From Bacteroidia bacterium (GTDB lineage Bacteria; Bacteroidota; Bacteroidia; SpSt-205): a stretch of 64,000 nucleotides of DNA. The stretch's first letter is position 1; each line of letters begins with the position of its first letter. This document shows, in pieces, positions 9,267 to 18,298 of this stretch. A model generated the notes under the pieces. It was not told where the DNA came from and searched no databases. It worked only from the letters and a program-made list of their open reading frames with translations. The position numbers and the translations under genes are program-made. The stretch lies in NCBI GenBank assembly GCA_026414975.1, contig JAOAHZ010000006.1, positions 124,001-188,000 on the forward strand. Reading direction: 5' to 3'.

Positions 9267-9272
9267 CTCGCC

Positions 9273-10733
9273 ATGAATGTAATGGCCATCCGAAGCCTTG
9301 ATGGAAGTCGCCCTATCCTCTGGTTGGTATCGCCGCAAGGGTGCAGCCGTTGGAGTGAAGTGATCAGCTCAATGGGTATAAACCCTGCGCAGTTCCCCCT
9401 TTCGGACAAGCTCAGCTTTTTCATAGATGGGGAGCGTCGCTGGATGCAGGTACCCCTCCCCGAAGCAGGGGTAGAACATTTGAGGCGAGGTGTATATTAT
9501 GCTCTAAGAAAAGCCGAGGAGTTGGGCTGGTCTGAGGTTCAGATAGCTTGGGTGGCGGTCCCCTCTGAAGAGCTGGATTTGGAGCATTATAGAGCTATAG
9601 GAGAAATGGCCCATATGAGCTTGTACCGCTTCACAAAGTATGCGGTGAATGTGCCCGCTTCGGTGGAGGTAATCCATGTTTGGGCTTCCTCAGATGCAGC
9701 AGTACAGGCTCTTCAGGAAGGCTTTATTGTCGGAGAATCAGTCAATCTTGCGCGTGATTGGGTCAACGAGCCTCCTAATGTCCTCACGGCAGAGGAGCTG
9801 GCCCGACGAATCGCAGACGTAGGCACAACGGTAGGATTCTCCGTACAAACTTTGGGTAAATCCGAAATTGAGGCCCTTAATATGGGGGGCCTTTTGGCGG
9901 TCAATCGGGGTAGCCTCAATCCCCCTACTTTTACCATAGCTGAATATCGCCCTTCTCAGCCTATCAACAAGCGTCCTATTATTCTGGTGGGCAAAGGCAT
10001 CGTGTTTGACACAGGAGGACTTAGTCTGAAGGATACCCCTGATAGCATGGATTACATGAAGTGCGATATGGCTGGGGCGGCAGCCGTGATTGGGGCGCTG
10101 CGGGCGATTACCCTTCTCAAAATGCCTTTTCATGTCGTTGCTTTAGTTCCTGCGACCGACAATCGCCCTGGAGAAAACGCCTACACCCCCAATGACATCA
10201 TCTACATATCCGACGGCACTCCTGTAGAAATCCGCAATACCGATGCGGAAGGCAGACTGATTTTAGCCGATGCGTTGGTATATGCCCGTCGGTACGAGCC
10301 GGCGTTTGTATTGGACTTTGCCACGCTGACGGGAGCGGCTGCGATGGCGGTCGGACGGCATGCCTCTGTACTCTTTACTAACGCAGATGCTCAGGTGCGC
10401 GATGCTCTCATAGAAGCGGGTTGGCGAACCTATGAGCGGCTGGTGGAGTTTCCTCTTTGGGAGGAGTATGGATACATGATCAAGAGCGACATCGCGGCTA
10501 TCAAAAACTCGGCTGGGCGGGAAGCGGGGGCTATCACTGCCGCTAAGTTTTTAGAATACTTTGTGCGGTATCCGTGGGCGCATATAGATATTGCGGGAAC
10601 AGCCTACCTCAATAAACCCCTTCCACCTGAACGGGGCTTCCCACGCAACTATCAGGTGAAATACGCATCAGGCGTAGGCGTGCGCCTCACCGTAAGTTTT
10701 CTGAGACATTATGGAGAGCGGCTCTTCGGCTGA
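9273..10733 (+). CDS. pepA: Leucyl aminopeptidase (M17 family, PepA-like)
   Basis: Cytosolic two-metal aminopeptidase of about 486 residues. The C-terminal catalytic domain is complete: VGKGIVFDTGGLSLK (Lys and Asp ligands), MDYMKCDMAGAAAVIGA and the family signature NTDAEGRLILADAL with the Asp and Glu ligands and catalytic Arg. The N-terminal macro-like domain is divergent. An in-frame ATG at 9192 would add 27 residues (MRARARPSGL...) lying over the promoter; the TAACTTTG box 6 nt before ATG 9273 favours the shorter form. The gene overlaps pdxA by 23 nt and probably heads a three-gene operon. Confidence 0.93.
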   Translation: MNVMAIRSLDGSRPILWLVSPQGCSRWSEVISSMGINPAQFPLSDKLSFFIDGERRWMQVPLPEAGVEHLRRGVYYALRKAEELGWSEVQIAWVAVPSEELDLEHYRAIGEMAHMSLYRFTKYAVNVPASVEVIHVWASSDAAVQALQEGFIVGESVNLARDWVNEPPNVLTAEELARRIADVGTTVGFSVQTLGKSEIEALNMGGLLAVNRGSLNPPTFTIAEYRPSQPINKRPIILVGKGIVFDTGGLSLKDTPDSMDYMKCDMAGAAAVIGALRAITLLKMPFHVVALVPATDNRPGENAYTPNDIIYISDGTPVEIRNTDAEGRLILADALVYARRYEPAFVLDFATLTGAAAMAVGRHASVLFTNADAQVRDALIEAGWRTYERLVEFPLWEEYGYMIKSDIAAIKNSAGREAGAITAAKFLEYFVRYPWAHIDIAGTAYLNKPLPPERGFPRNYQVKYASGVGVRLTVSFLRHYGERLFG

Positions 10734-11745
10734 GAAAGTACGAGTGGGCTTCTCCATCGGAGAAGCAGGGGGGGTCGGTCCTCAACTGCTCCTATGCTTC
10801 TTGGGAGGAGAAGGGTGGCAAGATGTCCTAATCCCGATCGTATTCGGTCATAGAAAAGTAATAGAGCGATGGCGCACTCACCTTGGTTTGCGGACCCTCC
10901 GATATCACCTTATTCGTTCTCCAGCTGAAGCTAAGCCAGACCAGCTCAACCTTATAGAGTGCGGAGAGGCGCCTGATTTTTCTATAGGCAAGCCCTCTGT
11001 GCAGGCTGGGGCGTTAGCCCAACGAGCCCTCATTCAAGCCACCGAAAAGGCCGCTGCTGGAGAGATAGATTTGCTGGTAACCTTGCCAGCCGATAAGACC
11101 ACTTTGTATGATGAGGCCAGCTTTCCTTATCGGGGACATACTGAGTACTTCCGAGCGGTTTTTTCTCAGTTCTTTCCTCTCATGGTGATGGTAAGCGAAG
11201 GGCTGCGAATAGCTGTGGCGACTGAGCATATTCCTTTACGAGAGGTAGCGATGGCCCTCACAAGCGAGGGTCTGCGGAAGGCTATTCTTACCCTACGCCG
11301 CAGCTTACAGCAGGACTTTGCTATACCTGCCCCGCGTATAGCCGTATTAGGACTCAATCCCCATGCTGGCGAGGATGGGCTGACAGGGGATGAAGAAAAA
11401 CAGCTCCTCAAACCCCTTATTCGGGCCCTCTGGGAGGAGGGGATACTGGTTGGAGGGCCTTTCTCGGCGGATGGATTTTTTGGAAGTCGGCGTTACACAG
11501 AAGTGGATGCCATTTTGGCTTTATATCATGATCAAGGGCTCATCCCATTCAAACTACTGGTTGGATGGGAGGGATTTCAGTTCTCTGCTGGCCTTCCCTT
11601 TGTGCGCACTTCGCCAGATCATGGGGTTGCTTACGAGATAGCGGGCCAACCCGAGGTTGAACTTGCAAGCCTGAGTGCAGCTATCTGGGAGGGTATTGGT
11701 ATTGTGCGTCGTCGCCGAGCCTGGGAAAAGGCGGGGATGGCTTGA
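10711..11745 (+). CDS. pdxA: 4-hydroxythreonine-4-phosphate dehydrogenase
   Basis: NAD-dependent enzyme of pyridoxal 5'-phosphate synthesis (DXP-dependent route), acting on 4-phosphooxy-L-threonine. In its 344 residues the family metal-binding His positions are seen in YRGHTEYF, LNPHAGEDG and YHDQGLIPFK, and the C-terminal signature AGLPFVRTSPDHGVAYEIAG is intact. The N-terminal GEAGGVGPQ replaces the more usual GDPAGIGPE. Its start lies inside the end of pepA (23-nt overlap) and its stop abuts the next gene. PdxA-like paralogues act on related hydroxyacid phosphates, but this one keeps the standard motifs. Confidence 0.9.
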   Translation: MESGSSAEKVRVGFSIGEAGGVGPQLLLCFLGGEGWQDVLIPIVFGHRKVIERWRTHLGLRTLRYHLIRSPAEAKPDQLNLIECGEAPDFSIGKPSVQAGALAQRALIQATEKAAAGEIDLLVTLPADKTTLYDEASFPYRGHTEYFRAVFSQFFPLMVMVSEGLRIAVATEHIPLREVAMALTSEGLRKAILTLRRSLQQDFAIPAPRIAVLGLNPHAGEDGLTGDEEKQLLKPLIRALWEEGILVGGPFSADGFFGSRRYTEVDAILALYHDQGLIPFKLLVGWEGFQFSAGLPFVRTSPDHGVAYEIAGQPEVELASLSAAIWEGIGIVRRRRAWEKAGMA

Positions 11746-11747
11746 TT

Positions 11748-12608
11748 ATGCTAGTTTGGCTTTTACCGGCTGCTACTCCTACTCACTACGATATACTTGG
11801 AGAGGCATTAGAGGAGGTTTTAGAGGCGATCTCGAATGAAATAGCCGTGTGGGGCATCAGTTACAATCCTGCCATGCCTGGACGAGGCTACACCTTTCGG
11901 TTATGGAATGGCCGCGGTCGCTTGGTTGGCTTCTATGGGCGATGGCCATTGCGGGCTCTGGCTCAGCAAGTGGAATCTCTCTGGAGCATGGAATCTTTCA
12001 AGCCCCAAGTAATACTTCCTACTCGTCTCAGTTGGGCGAAAGCCTTAGTACGCCGCTGGCAGCGCCGTTTAGCGGCTCAAGTGCTCTCCACCTTTCCTCT
12101 TCCCACCGATCCGCCCCTTTTTTTGCCTGGAGGATTCTTTGATACGCCTGAAATGCAGCCAGAACCTCGTACAATCTGCCTTTTCACCTCCTATGAGGCC
12201 GAAAAAGAAGCCGCTTATATCGCAGACCTTCTTGCCTTGAGCCAATACTGCGTCTATCTGGTAGGTACGCCGAAGCTCGCCACGCCCTTTCGCCAGGTGG
12301 CGGCTCGTTTCCCTTCTCGGGTTCATCTAAGGTTCGGTTTGCCCTGGATGGAGAGTCGCCTCTATGCCGACAGAGCCTCGGTTCTTTTGGCTGCTGGGGC
12401 TGTACCGGATGAACTGATAGCCCTTCAGTTAGGGCGAAGGTGGATCGTGCCACATAACCACCCTATGGCCCCTTATGCTTGGGCGACCTATACTCGTCCT
12501 GAAGCGATACCCGAGCTACTCACACCCGTAGAGGTCCCCTCTCTTAGTCTTTCTCTGTCAGAGTTTAGCAAGCGACTGATTTCCTGCCTCCGAGCAATTT
12601 GCTCATAA
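11748..12608 (+). CDS. Unrecognised protein, possible glycosyltransferase-like fold
   Basis: About 286 residues, cytosolic by appearance. Two alpha/beta halves seem present: an N-terminal part with little recognisable, and a C-terminal part with CLFTSYEAEKEAAYIADLLAL, YCVYLVGTP, and RASVLLAAGAVPDELIALQLGRRWIVPHNHP. The latter recalls the donor domain of GT-B glycosyltransferases, where a glycine-rich loop is followed by acidic residues. No catalytic residue can be assigned, so function is left open. ATG 11748 is 2 nt after the pdxA stop; a TTG at 11742 overlapping that stop is the alternative. The 3' end overlaps the convergent OmpA-family gene by 6 nt. Confidence 0.7.
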   Translation: MLVWLLPAATPTHYDILGEALEEVLEAISNEIAVWGISYNPAMPGRGYTFRLWNGRGRLVGFYGRWPLRALAQQVESLWSMESFKPQVILPTRLSWAKALVRRWQRRLAAQVLSTFPLPTDPPLFLPGGFFDTPEMQPEPRTICLFTSYEAEKEAAYIADLLALSQYCVYLVGTPKLATPFRQVAARFPSRVHLRFGLPWMESRLYADRASVLLAAGAVPDELIALQLGRRWIVPHNHPMAPYAWATYTRPEAIPELLTPVEVPSLSLSLSEFSKRLISCLRAICS

Positions 12609-14564
12609 GATTTCCACCTCTACTCGGCGATTATTCTGGCGGCCTTCTTCGGTGTCGTTAGTATCAATAGGGCGGCTTTCTCCATAGCCCATATAAGCCA
12701 ACCTTTCAGGGGGAATCCCTCGCTTGATTAGGTACTCATACACTGCTTTGGCTCGGCTCTCCGAGAGACGCTGGTTGTATTCATCCGAGCCTACGCTGTC
12801 GGTATGACCTGAGATGCGAATGCGCATTTTGGGATTTTCTATGAGTATCTGGTACAGCCGCTCCAGTTCTGCTTTAGACTCAGGCCGCAGCGTGGCTTTA
12901 TCAAAGTCAAAGAAGATATTCCGCAAGACTATCACCGCTCCACTTCTGTACTTTTCCAGTCCGATGTCCTTCTTTACCTCCCTGTAACCTTGTGATGCAT
13001 CTACAATAAAGTTTTCAGAGTGAAAGGCGTAGTTTTCGGCTGTTACGGCTATGCCGTAGTTCCGACCCGCTGGGAGGGAGATGAGATATTTACCTGTGGC
13101 AGCGTTAGAAGAGAGCACAGCTACGGTGTCTCCCTTGACATTATCAATGATTGTAATCGTAGCTTCTAAGGGTGCCTTAGTCTCAGCATCGTAGATTATG
13201 CCTGTAACTAAGGTGAGGTTAGGTCGGAAACTCACCGTTACGGGCTCAGAAGACACTTCTATGTCTTCTTCTGCCTTCTCTGCGATAGGCTTATCTTCTG
13301 TGCGCAAAGTGGAGAAATCTACGAGATAAATGTCCTTTTCACCATAGGAGTCTTCTCGTTCGCTGGCGTAGTAACCATGTAAGCCGCTGGCCGACAGAAC
13401 GAAATAGATTTCATCGCCTGGGGTATTGATGGGATAGCCTAAGTTAATAGGCGTACTCCAGCTGCTGTCGGGTTGGAGCTCCGAGCGAAAGATGTCAAAT
13501 CCTCCCATTGAGTTGGGACCGTTGGAGGAGTAGAAGAGCGTTTTGCCGTCTGGATGGAAGAAGGGTCCATCTTCGTCGTAGGGAGTGTTGATGGGCGGGC
13601 CGAGATTAATCGGAGGGCTCCACTTGCCGTTAGGTAATCGGCGGCACATGTAAATGTCGCGCCCGCCTCGCCCTCCTGGGCGGTCAGATACAAAAAATAG
13701 AGTTCGCTCGTCTGCCGATAGACAGACCGAAGGCTCCCAGTACTTGGAATTGATGGGAGAGCCCATATTCCTGGGAGGAGACCATTTGGTTCCACTTAGA
13801 CGACTGACGAAGATATCACCGCCATTGTCCGAGTTGAATAGAAAAAGGGTTTGGCCGTCAGCTGAGAGGGCGATACATGCATCATGAACCGGCGTATTAA
13901 GAGGCGAACCGATATTTCTCGGGGTAGACCAAGAGCCATCGGGGCGCTTTTCTGCTATGTAGACATCCTCATAAGGGAGGCCATCCGAGGCTATTTTACC
14001 GCCGGTGGAGCCGGATCGCCGAGAAGTAAAGAGTAAAACGCTCTCATCCGCCGATATAACTGGGGCATAGTCGGGAGCTGTAGAGTTGATAGAGCCGCCT
14101 AAGTTTCGTATATCTACTTTGAGGGGCTTTTCCATGTATTTTTCAGCATTTTTGAGGTGTTGAAGGGTGATGGTCAAGCTGGAATATAAAGGGTCAGAGG
14201 GGCGTAGTTGAGTGAGGAGCCGTTCTATGAGAGGACGAGCCCGAGCTGGCCGCCCTGTGCGCTGTAAAGCATCTGCATAGGCTACTGTAAGGCGGGGCGT
14301 CAAATTAGCGCTGAGTCGCTCAGCCCTTTCAAAGTATTCTACCGCTTTTCGGTTCTGCCGAAGTCGCCAAGCGCAGTAGGCCGCATTTACATAGGCTTCG
14401 GCGCTCATGGGGTTATACTGCAAGGCCGTTTCATACTCCCCCAAGGCGTTGCTGAAGTCCTCCGCTTGCATGAGCTCCTCCCCACGGCGGATATGTTTTT
14501 CTGCTTTCTGAGGTTGAGCCCATAGCAATGCGATTAGACTTGCAGCTATCCTCAACGCTCTCAT
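12603..14564 (-). CDS. OmpA-family protein with TPR, beta-propeller and CRD domains (PorE-like architecture)
   Basis: A 653-residue envelope protein. Domains in order: signal peptide ending LLWAQ (17 residues); TPR-like helices (about 20-140; EDFSNALGEYETALQYNPMSAEAYVNAAYCAWRL split over two repeats); PD40/WD40-type propeller (about 155-400) with repeated blades of the form SADxxTLFFxSDRPGGxGGxDIYxxxxxxxGxWSxPxNLGxPINT; a carboxypeptidase-regulatory-like domain (about 430-520); and a C-terminal OmpA domain (about 540-650; GHTDSVGSDEYNQRLSESRA) that binds peptidoglycan. This order matches PorE of the type IX secretion system, though other Bacteroidota paralogues share it. PorE is a lipoprotein in Porphyromonas; here a SPase I signal is seen. 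Its box at 14570-14577 sits 5 nt upstream. Confidence 0.88.
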   Translation of the reverse strand: MRALRIAASLIALLWAQPQKAEKHIRRGEELMQAEDFSNALGEYETALQYNPMSAEAYVNAAYCAWRLRQNRKAVEYFERAERLSANLTPRLTVAYADALQRTGRPARARPLIERLLTQLRPSDPLYSSLTITLQHLKNAEKYMEKPLKVDIRNLGGSINSTAPDYAPVISADESVLLFTSRRSGSTGGKIASDGLPYEDVYIAEKRPDGSWSTPRNIGSPLNTPVHDACIALSADGQTLFLFNSDNGGDIFVSRLSGTKWSPPRNMGSPINSKYWEPSVCLSADERTLFFVSDRPGGRGGRDIYMCRRLPNGKWSPPINLGPPINTPYDEDGPFFHPDGKTLFYSSNGPNSMGGFDIFRSELQPDSSWSTPINLGYPINTPGDEIYFVLSASGLHGYYASEREDSYGEKDIYLVDFSTLRTEDKPIAEKAEEDIEVSSEPVTVSFRPNLTLVTGIIYDAETKAPLEATITIIDNVKGDTVAVLSSNAATGKYLISLPAGRNYGIAVTAENYAFHSENFIVDASQGYREVKKDIGLEKYRSGAVIVLRNIFFDFDKATLRPESKAELERLYQILIENPKMRIRISGHTDSVGSDEYNQRLSESRAKAVYEYLIKRGIPPERLAYMGYGESRPIDTNDTEEGRQNNRRVEVEIL

Positions 14565-14569
14565 ATAAT

Positions 14570-14577
14570 CAAAATTA
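14570..14577 (-). promoter_or_regulatory. -7 box TAATTTTG of the PorE-like gene
   Basis: Minus-strand TAATTTTG, 5 nt (attat), then ATG at 14564. Confidence 0.6.
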
Positions 14578-14641
14578 GGAAAGTAGGCTTACACATCCAT
14601 CCTTTCGCCGTAGGGCCCCCCTTGGCTAAGAGATAGGCATG

Positions 14642-15841
14642 TTAGGTCGGCTTAGAGTGGATTAGAGATCGCCGACGCTGAAGTTCAGCAGCGACCCATC
14701 GAAGTTCCCGTCCGCTTTGGTCTGATAAGCTGGAGTTTTCCTCAGCCCGGCGGGATAGGTAGGGAAAAGCTTTCTCTATAGGACCGTAAGGCACGTATTT
14801 AGCCACGCGAAAACCTGCCTTAGCTAAGCCAAACGAAATCGGGTCTGCCATGCCGTACAGCTGTGAGAAAGATAAGGAAGGGTGATTCGGCTGCCACCCC
14901 TGAAGTAAGGCGTACTGTACCGCCTTCATGCAGCTATTGCGGTTGTGGGTAGCTACGCACAAGGCCACTTGGTCTATCCGTTCCAGGCATAGCATAAGAG
15001 CCTGATCATAAGCAATATCCGTGGCCGCTTTCGTCGGATGAATCGGGTCTGGATAGCCATAGAGCTGGGCTCGCTTCCGCTCTTTCTCTACATAGGCGCC
15101 TCGCACCAGTTTTACTCCCACCTTGTACCCTCTGTCCAGTAGCCGTCGCAAATAATCCAACCTATCCCGACGATACATTTGGACGGTGGTATAGAGGATC
15201 ACTTGGTCGGTATTGTAGCGTTGCATGTAGTCCTCTACGACTTCGTCTATGGCCGGCTGCAACCAGGATTCTTCTGCATCTACCATGAGGGGAATCCCAC
15301 GCTGTTTCGCTGTTTCTACTAATTGGGTGAATCGTTCGTGAAACTGTTGCTCCTCCCTTACCAAGTGTGAAGGTAGGGCTTTAGTCTGGCTGCGCTTCTC
15401 CCAGAAGATCGGTGAAGCTAAGCCTGTGAGTTTTACAGCAATAAAGCTCACCATGTCCCGGTGCTTCTGAGCGAAATCTATCATCCTCAAATACTCCTGG
15501 AAAGTTTTAGTCCGCTCTTCTGAATGGTGGGAGGCTTCTACAGCATAGTCTAACATAACACTCACACCATTGGCTGCTAACTTTTTGAGTACAGAGAGGG
15601 TCTCTTCCAGACTCTCTCCCCCTAAGAATAGCCGACCGAGCGTTTGTCTAAGCAGCCCTTTTATAGGTAGTCCTATGCGCAAGCCCAAGCTGCCTATGTT
15701 GTTAGCTGCTTTGACTAAGGTACCATATCGCAGAGCTTGAAAAAGAGCATGCGCAAGCCGAAGGTCTCTCGTAGAACGGTATAGGTAGCCAACCTCTGTG
15801 TCATCCAAGTCTACGCCCGTAGTTGCGTGTAAGATGCTCAT
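14642..15841 (-). CDS. putA: Proline dehydrogenase (monofunctional)
   Basis: FAD enzyme that oxidises proline to 1-pyrroline-5-carboxylate, feeding electrons to the respiratory chain. The 399-residue protein has the length and N-terminal helical region of the stand-alone Bacteroidota enzymes. Barrel motifs include VMLDYAVEA, FIAVKLTGLA, PLMVDAEESWLQPAIDE, TVQMYRRDRLDYL, GVKLVRGAYVEKER and the C-terminal FSQLYGMAD with LAKAGFRVAKYVPYGPIEKAFPYLSRRAEEN. No 1-pyrroline-5-carboxylate dehydrogenase gene is nearby, so the second step must be encoded elsewhere. The ATG at 15841 is 6 nt after a TTTATTTG box. Confidence 0.92.
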   Translation of the reverse strand: MSILHATTGVDLDDTEVGYLYRSTRDLRLAHALFQALRYGTLVKAANNIGSLGLRIGLPIKGLLRQTLGRLFLGGESLEETLSVLKKLAANGVSVMLDYAVEASHHSEERTKTFQEYLRMIDFAQKHRDMVSFIAVKLTGLASPIFWEKRSQTKALPSHLVREEQQFHERFTQLVETAKQRGIPLMVDAEESWLQPAIDEVVEDYMQRYNTDQVILYTTVQMYRRDRLDYLRRLLDRGYKVGVKLVRGAYVEKERKRAQLYGYPDPIHPTKAATDIAYDQALMLCLERIDQVALCVATHNRNSCMKAVQYALLQGWQPNHPSLSFSQLYGMADPISFGLAKAGFRVAKYVPYGPIEKAFPYLSRRAEENSSLSDQSGRELRWVAAELQRRRSLIHSKPT

Positions 15842-15847
15842 ACATCA

Positions 15848-15855
15848 CAAATAAA
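15848..15855 (-). promoter_or_regulatory. Possible -7 box TTTATTTG of proline dehydrogenase
   Basis: Minus-strand TTTATTTG, 6 nt, then ATG 15841. Second position differs from TAnnTTTG; the same variant precedes the GH31 gene. Confidence 0.4.
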
Positions 15856-16286
15856 CAAGTGTGCGGCACAAAAGTGATAATTGTTTTATGGTCATTCTAC
15901 CAGCTGCGTGGGTTTGAATACAATGAGCTAAGGGTTTCTCAGATGGAAGGGGCTGGCTTGGGTAGGATGATACTTTATTCTCTGTACTGCACCGTGTTTG
16001 TTTGGCCGCTTCTCGGGGCGAAGTAGGAGCCGTTGCAGAGGGGTGATTAGCGTACGTACTGAATGGCAGCAAAGTTCCTGAGTGCTTATCTCTGGGTAAA
16101 TAGAACTGATGCCGTACCAAGGAGCTCTCGTCAGATAGGATCATGCGCCAGAGGGCTCCCTCCTTTACCTGTCGCTTTGTTATGCGCACCGGGAGGAGAG
16201 AGCCCTCCTAATCCGCCTGAGCGAGGATTTAGAAGTGTCTGTTGAAGGGATTAGCCTCGTTTTTGAAAGGATAAGGGTTTTGAGAG
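15856..16286. other. Intergenic region with one imperfect inverted repeat
   Basis: 431 bp upstream of proline dehydrogenase and downstream of the frameshifted gene. I see no convincing gene. An inverted repeat pairs 16151-16158 (GAGGGCTC) with 16200-16207 and 16159-16163 (CCTCC) with 16192-16196, with a 3-nt bulge and a 28-nt loop. It could end the transcript of the gene at 16287, but no T-run follows. Confidence 0.4.
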
Positions 16287-18129
16287 TTACTCTCGGAAGG
16301 CTTTGCCTTTAGGGAGTGCAATGTTACTGAGAGGGCTGGTCGGAGCTTGCTTAGTCTGTATCTCATAGGGGCCTTGAACGGTTTTAGACTCCCGAAGGCG
16401 AGAGGAGAAGATGCCATACTCCGCTCCTTTGCCATACAGCTCGGGAATGAGGTACTTGCCTTTTTCTCCTGGAGACTTTTCCACCTCATCGGCCATCCAG
16501 AAGTGACGAGCGTAGACGTCGTTTCTTACCCCAGTTACCACCCAAGCAACCTTTACATTAGGCTTATCTGTGCGGATAGTGAAGCGATTCCCGCGAATCT
16601 CCTCTTCTACGATAGCTTGGGCGAAGGTTCCTATGCAGGTCAGGCTATAATGATAGTCGCCGGGCCGATTAAGCGCTTCGAAGTAAGAGGGTAGTTCCAC
16701 TACAGCTCGCCCCGATGCGTCGGTAACGGCTGTGCCCCGATAGATGGTATAGGGCTCGGGTCCTTCCGAGCTGTAGTGAGCGAGGTATTTGTTAGCTGGG
16801 TCGAGAGGATGATCTATGAAGAATGACTTAGCCCCAGAAGCTCCAAGGCGCCCAAGACCATACACAGCCCAAGTGTTTGGGTCATTTGCTGTGGATGTGT
16901 TTATACCCACGACGCCGATACCCGGAGAGGCTGCGCCTGCATTGGCTACGGCTCCCACTATACCCCACGGATTTCCATCGGCTCGCATATTTACGGCTGA
17001 TATTACTGTATTAGCGTAATAAATCCATGCGGTATTAGCATCGTTTCGCAGGGTTGCGGCTATGACTGACCCGGCACCTGCTCGGCTCACGAAGGCTCCA
17101 GCTCCTCCCGTTGCTGTAGTGGAATACGCAGCATTATTGAGCGCATACAGAGCTGTGCCTGCATTAGAGGTGGCTAAAGTAAAGGTACCCGTGTTGGTTC
17201 CTGTAAAAGCGCCGCCTGAACCATTCGTGAGGTAGGTGGGGGTAGAGTTATTACCCGCTCCTACGACGCCTGTACCGTTGGAGTTAGTGTTCACGCCCAG
17301 CACGCCGAAGCCCTGGGCTTGAGCTGTCTGACCTATGGCACCGTCTCCCCCGGCGCTGCCTGCCGCCGCTGCATTGATGAATACACCAGCTGTACCAGCT
17401 GGGGAGTTGGTCTGGCCAGCTACACCTGTACCTGTTCCAGAGTTTGAGTTGTGGATGCCTACTACAGCTATACCTGTTGTCGAGGCGGTTACCCCCTGAA
17501 CGCCCACAGCAGTGCCTGTCGTAGCTGTATTGTTACCATACACGCCCCAGCCATTACTCTGGTTCGTAGCTCCCCAGACTCCACTGCCACCAGACCCCGT
17601 AGCCTGCCCATACACACCAAAGGCATTCGCTACCGTAGTATAACCGTTGATAGCAAAAGGCGAGGCGGCGGTGCCTATGATTTCAAACTTATCAGCAGCA
17701 GCTATGGGATTTGGGCTTCCATCTGCATTCCAGATGTTGTTATTGGCATTTTCGGCCAGCGTTGTATTACCCACGGTAGTTGGTGTGGTAGAGGTGAACT
17801 TGATGAAACGGTTGAGTGTAGGCGAGGTACAAATAGGATTAGGAGCCCAGGTGGGCGTGCCCCCTGGGCCTATGAGGAGGATAGAGCCTACTGTTCCATT
17901 CGGTAGCCACATGGGAGCAACACCGGGTCCCTGAGAGAGAAGAATATTACCCACGGCCCCGGGCTGATTTCCGGGCATAAAGGCGTTATCCAGGCGGAGG
18001 TTTCCCCGCAACATGAAGCCGCTCCGCAGGAGAGGAGGTCCCTATACCTGCGTTCTGCGCCCATACAAGTCCAGCAAGCCAAACTAACGAGATAAGCGTT
18101 TGCGTACAGCAAATATTTTCCAACTCCAT
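16287..18129 (-). pseudogene. Glycine-rich exported repeat protein, interrupted by a +1 frameshift near its N-terminus
   Basis: The first frame, from ATG 18129, encodes a signal peptide (LVWLAGLVWAQ) and NAGIGTSSPAERLHVAG, then stops within a few codons. The other frame, open to 16287, resumes with GNLRLDNAFMPGNQPGAVGN. Related exported proteins of this type run continuously through GIGTxxPxxxLHVxGNLRxDG, so the two parts are one gene with an extra G in the run at 18004-18007. The body (about residues 80-400) is made of GVYG/GVxG repeats rich in Ala, Thr and Asn; the C-terminal 150 residues form a conserved beta-rich domain (VELPSYFEALN, YSLTCIGTFAQAIVEEEI). Function unknown. Either a sequencing error or a broken gene; no other damage is visible. 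A weak TAATATCG box lies 5 nt before the ATG (18135-18142). Confidence 0.75.
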
Positions 18130-18285
18130 TTACACGATATTAGGCGGTTCAACCACCTTTGGGCCTACACTCTCTGCAGGAGATGGGTGGCTTTTGAGGC
18201 GGGTTTCTCTGCTGGTGCTTCTTGGTAGAATAAGCTAAGCAAGGTTGCGCTTTTTTCTCGTGATTAGAGTCCGAAGGCGAATGGG

Positions 18286-18293
18286 TACCTTTG
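18286..18293 (+). promoter_or_regulatory. -7 box TACCTTTG of the acylase gene
   Basis: TACCTTTG, 5 nt (cagtc), then GTG 18299. Upstream in-frame ATGs lie on or before the box, so GTG is the likely start. Confidence 0.6.
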
Positions 18294-18298
18294 CAGTC

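Noticed and set aside
9192..9272. 27-residue N-terminal extension of leucyl aminopeptidase
   Set aside because: It covers the TAACTTTG box and has no family counterpart; ATG 9273 preferred.
18001..18010. Programmed -1 frameshift at GGGGAAAC
   Set aside because: The second frame needs +1 (or -2), so a -1 slippery site would not produce the fusion.
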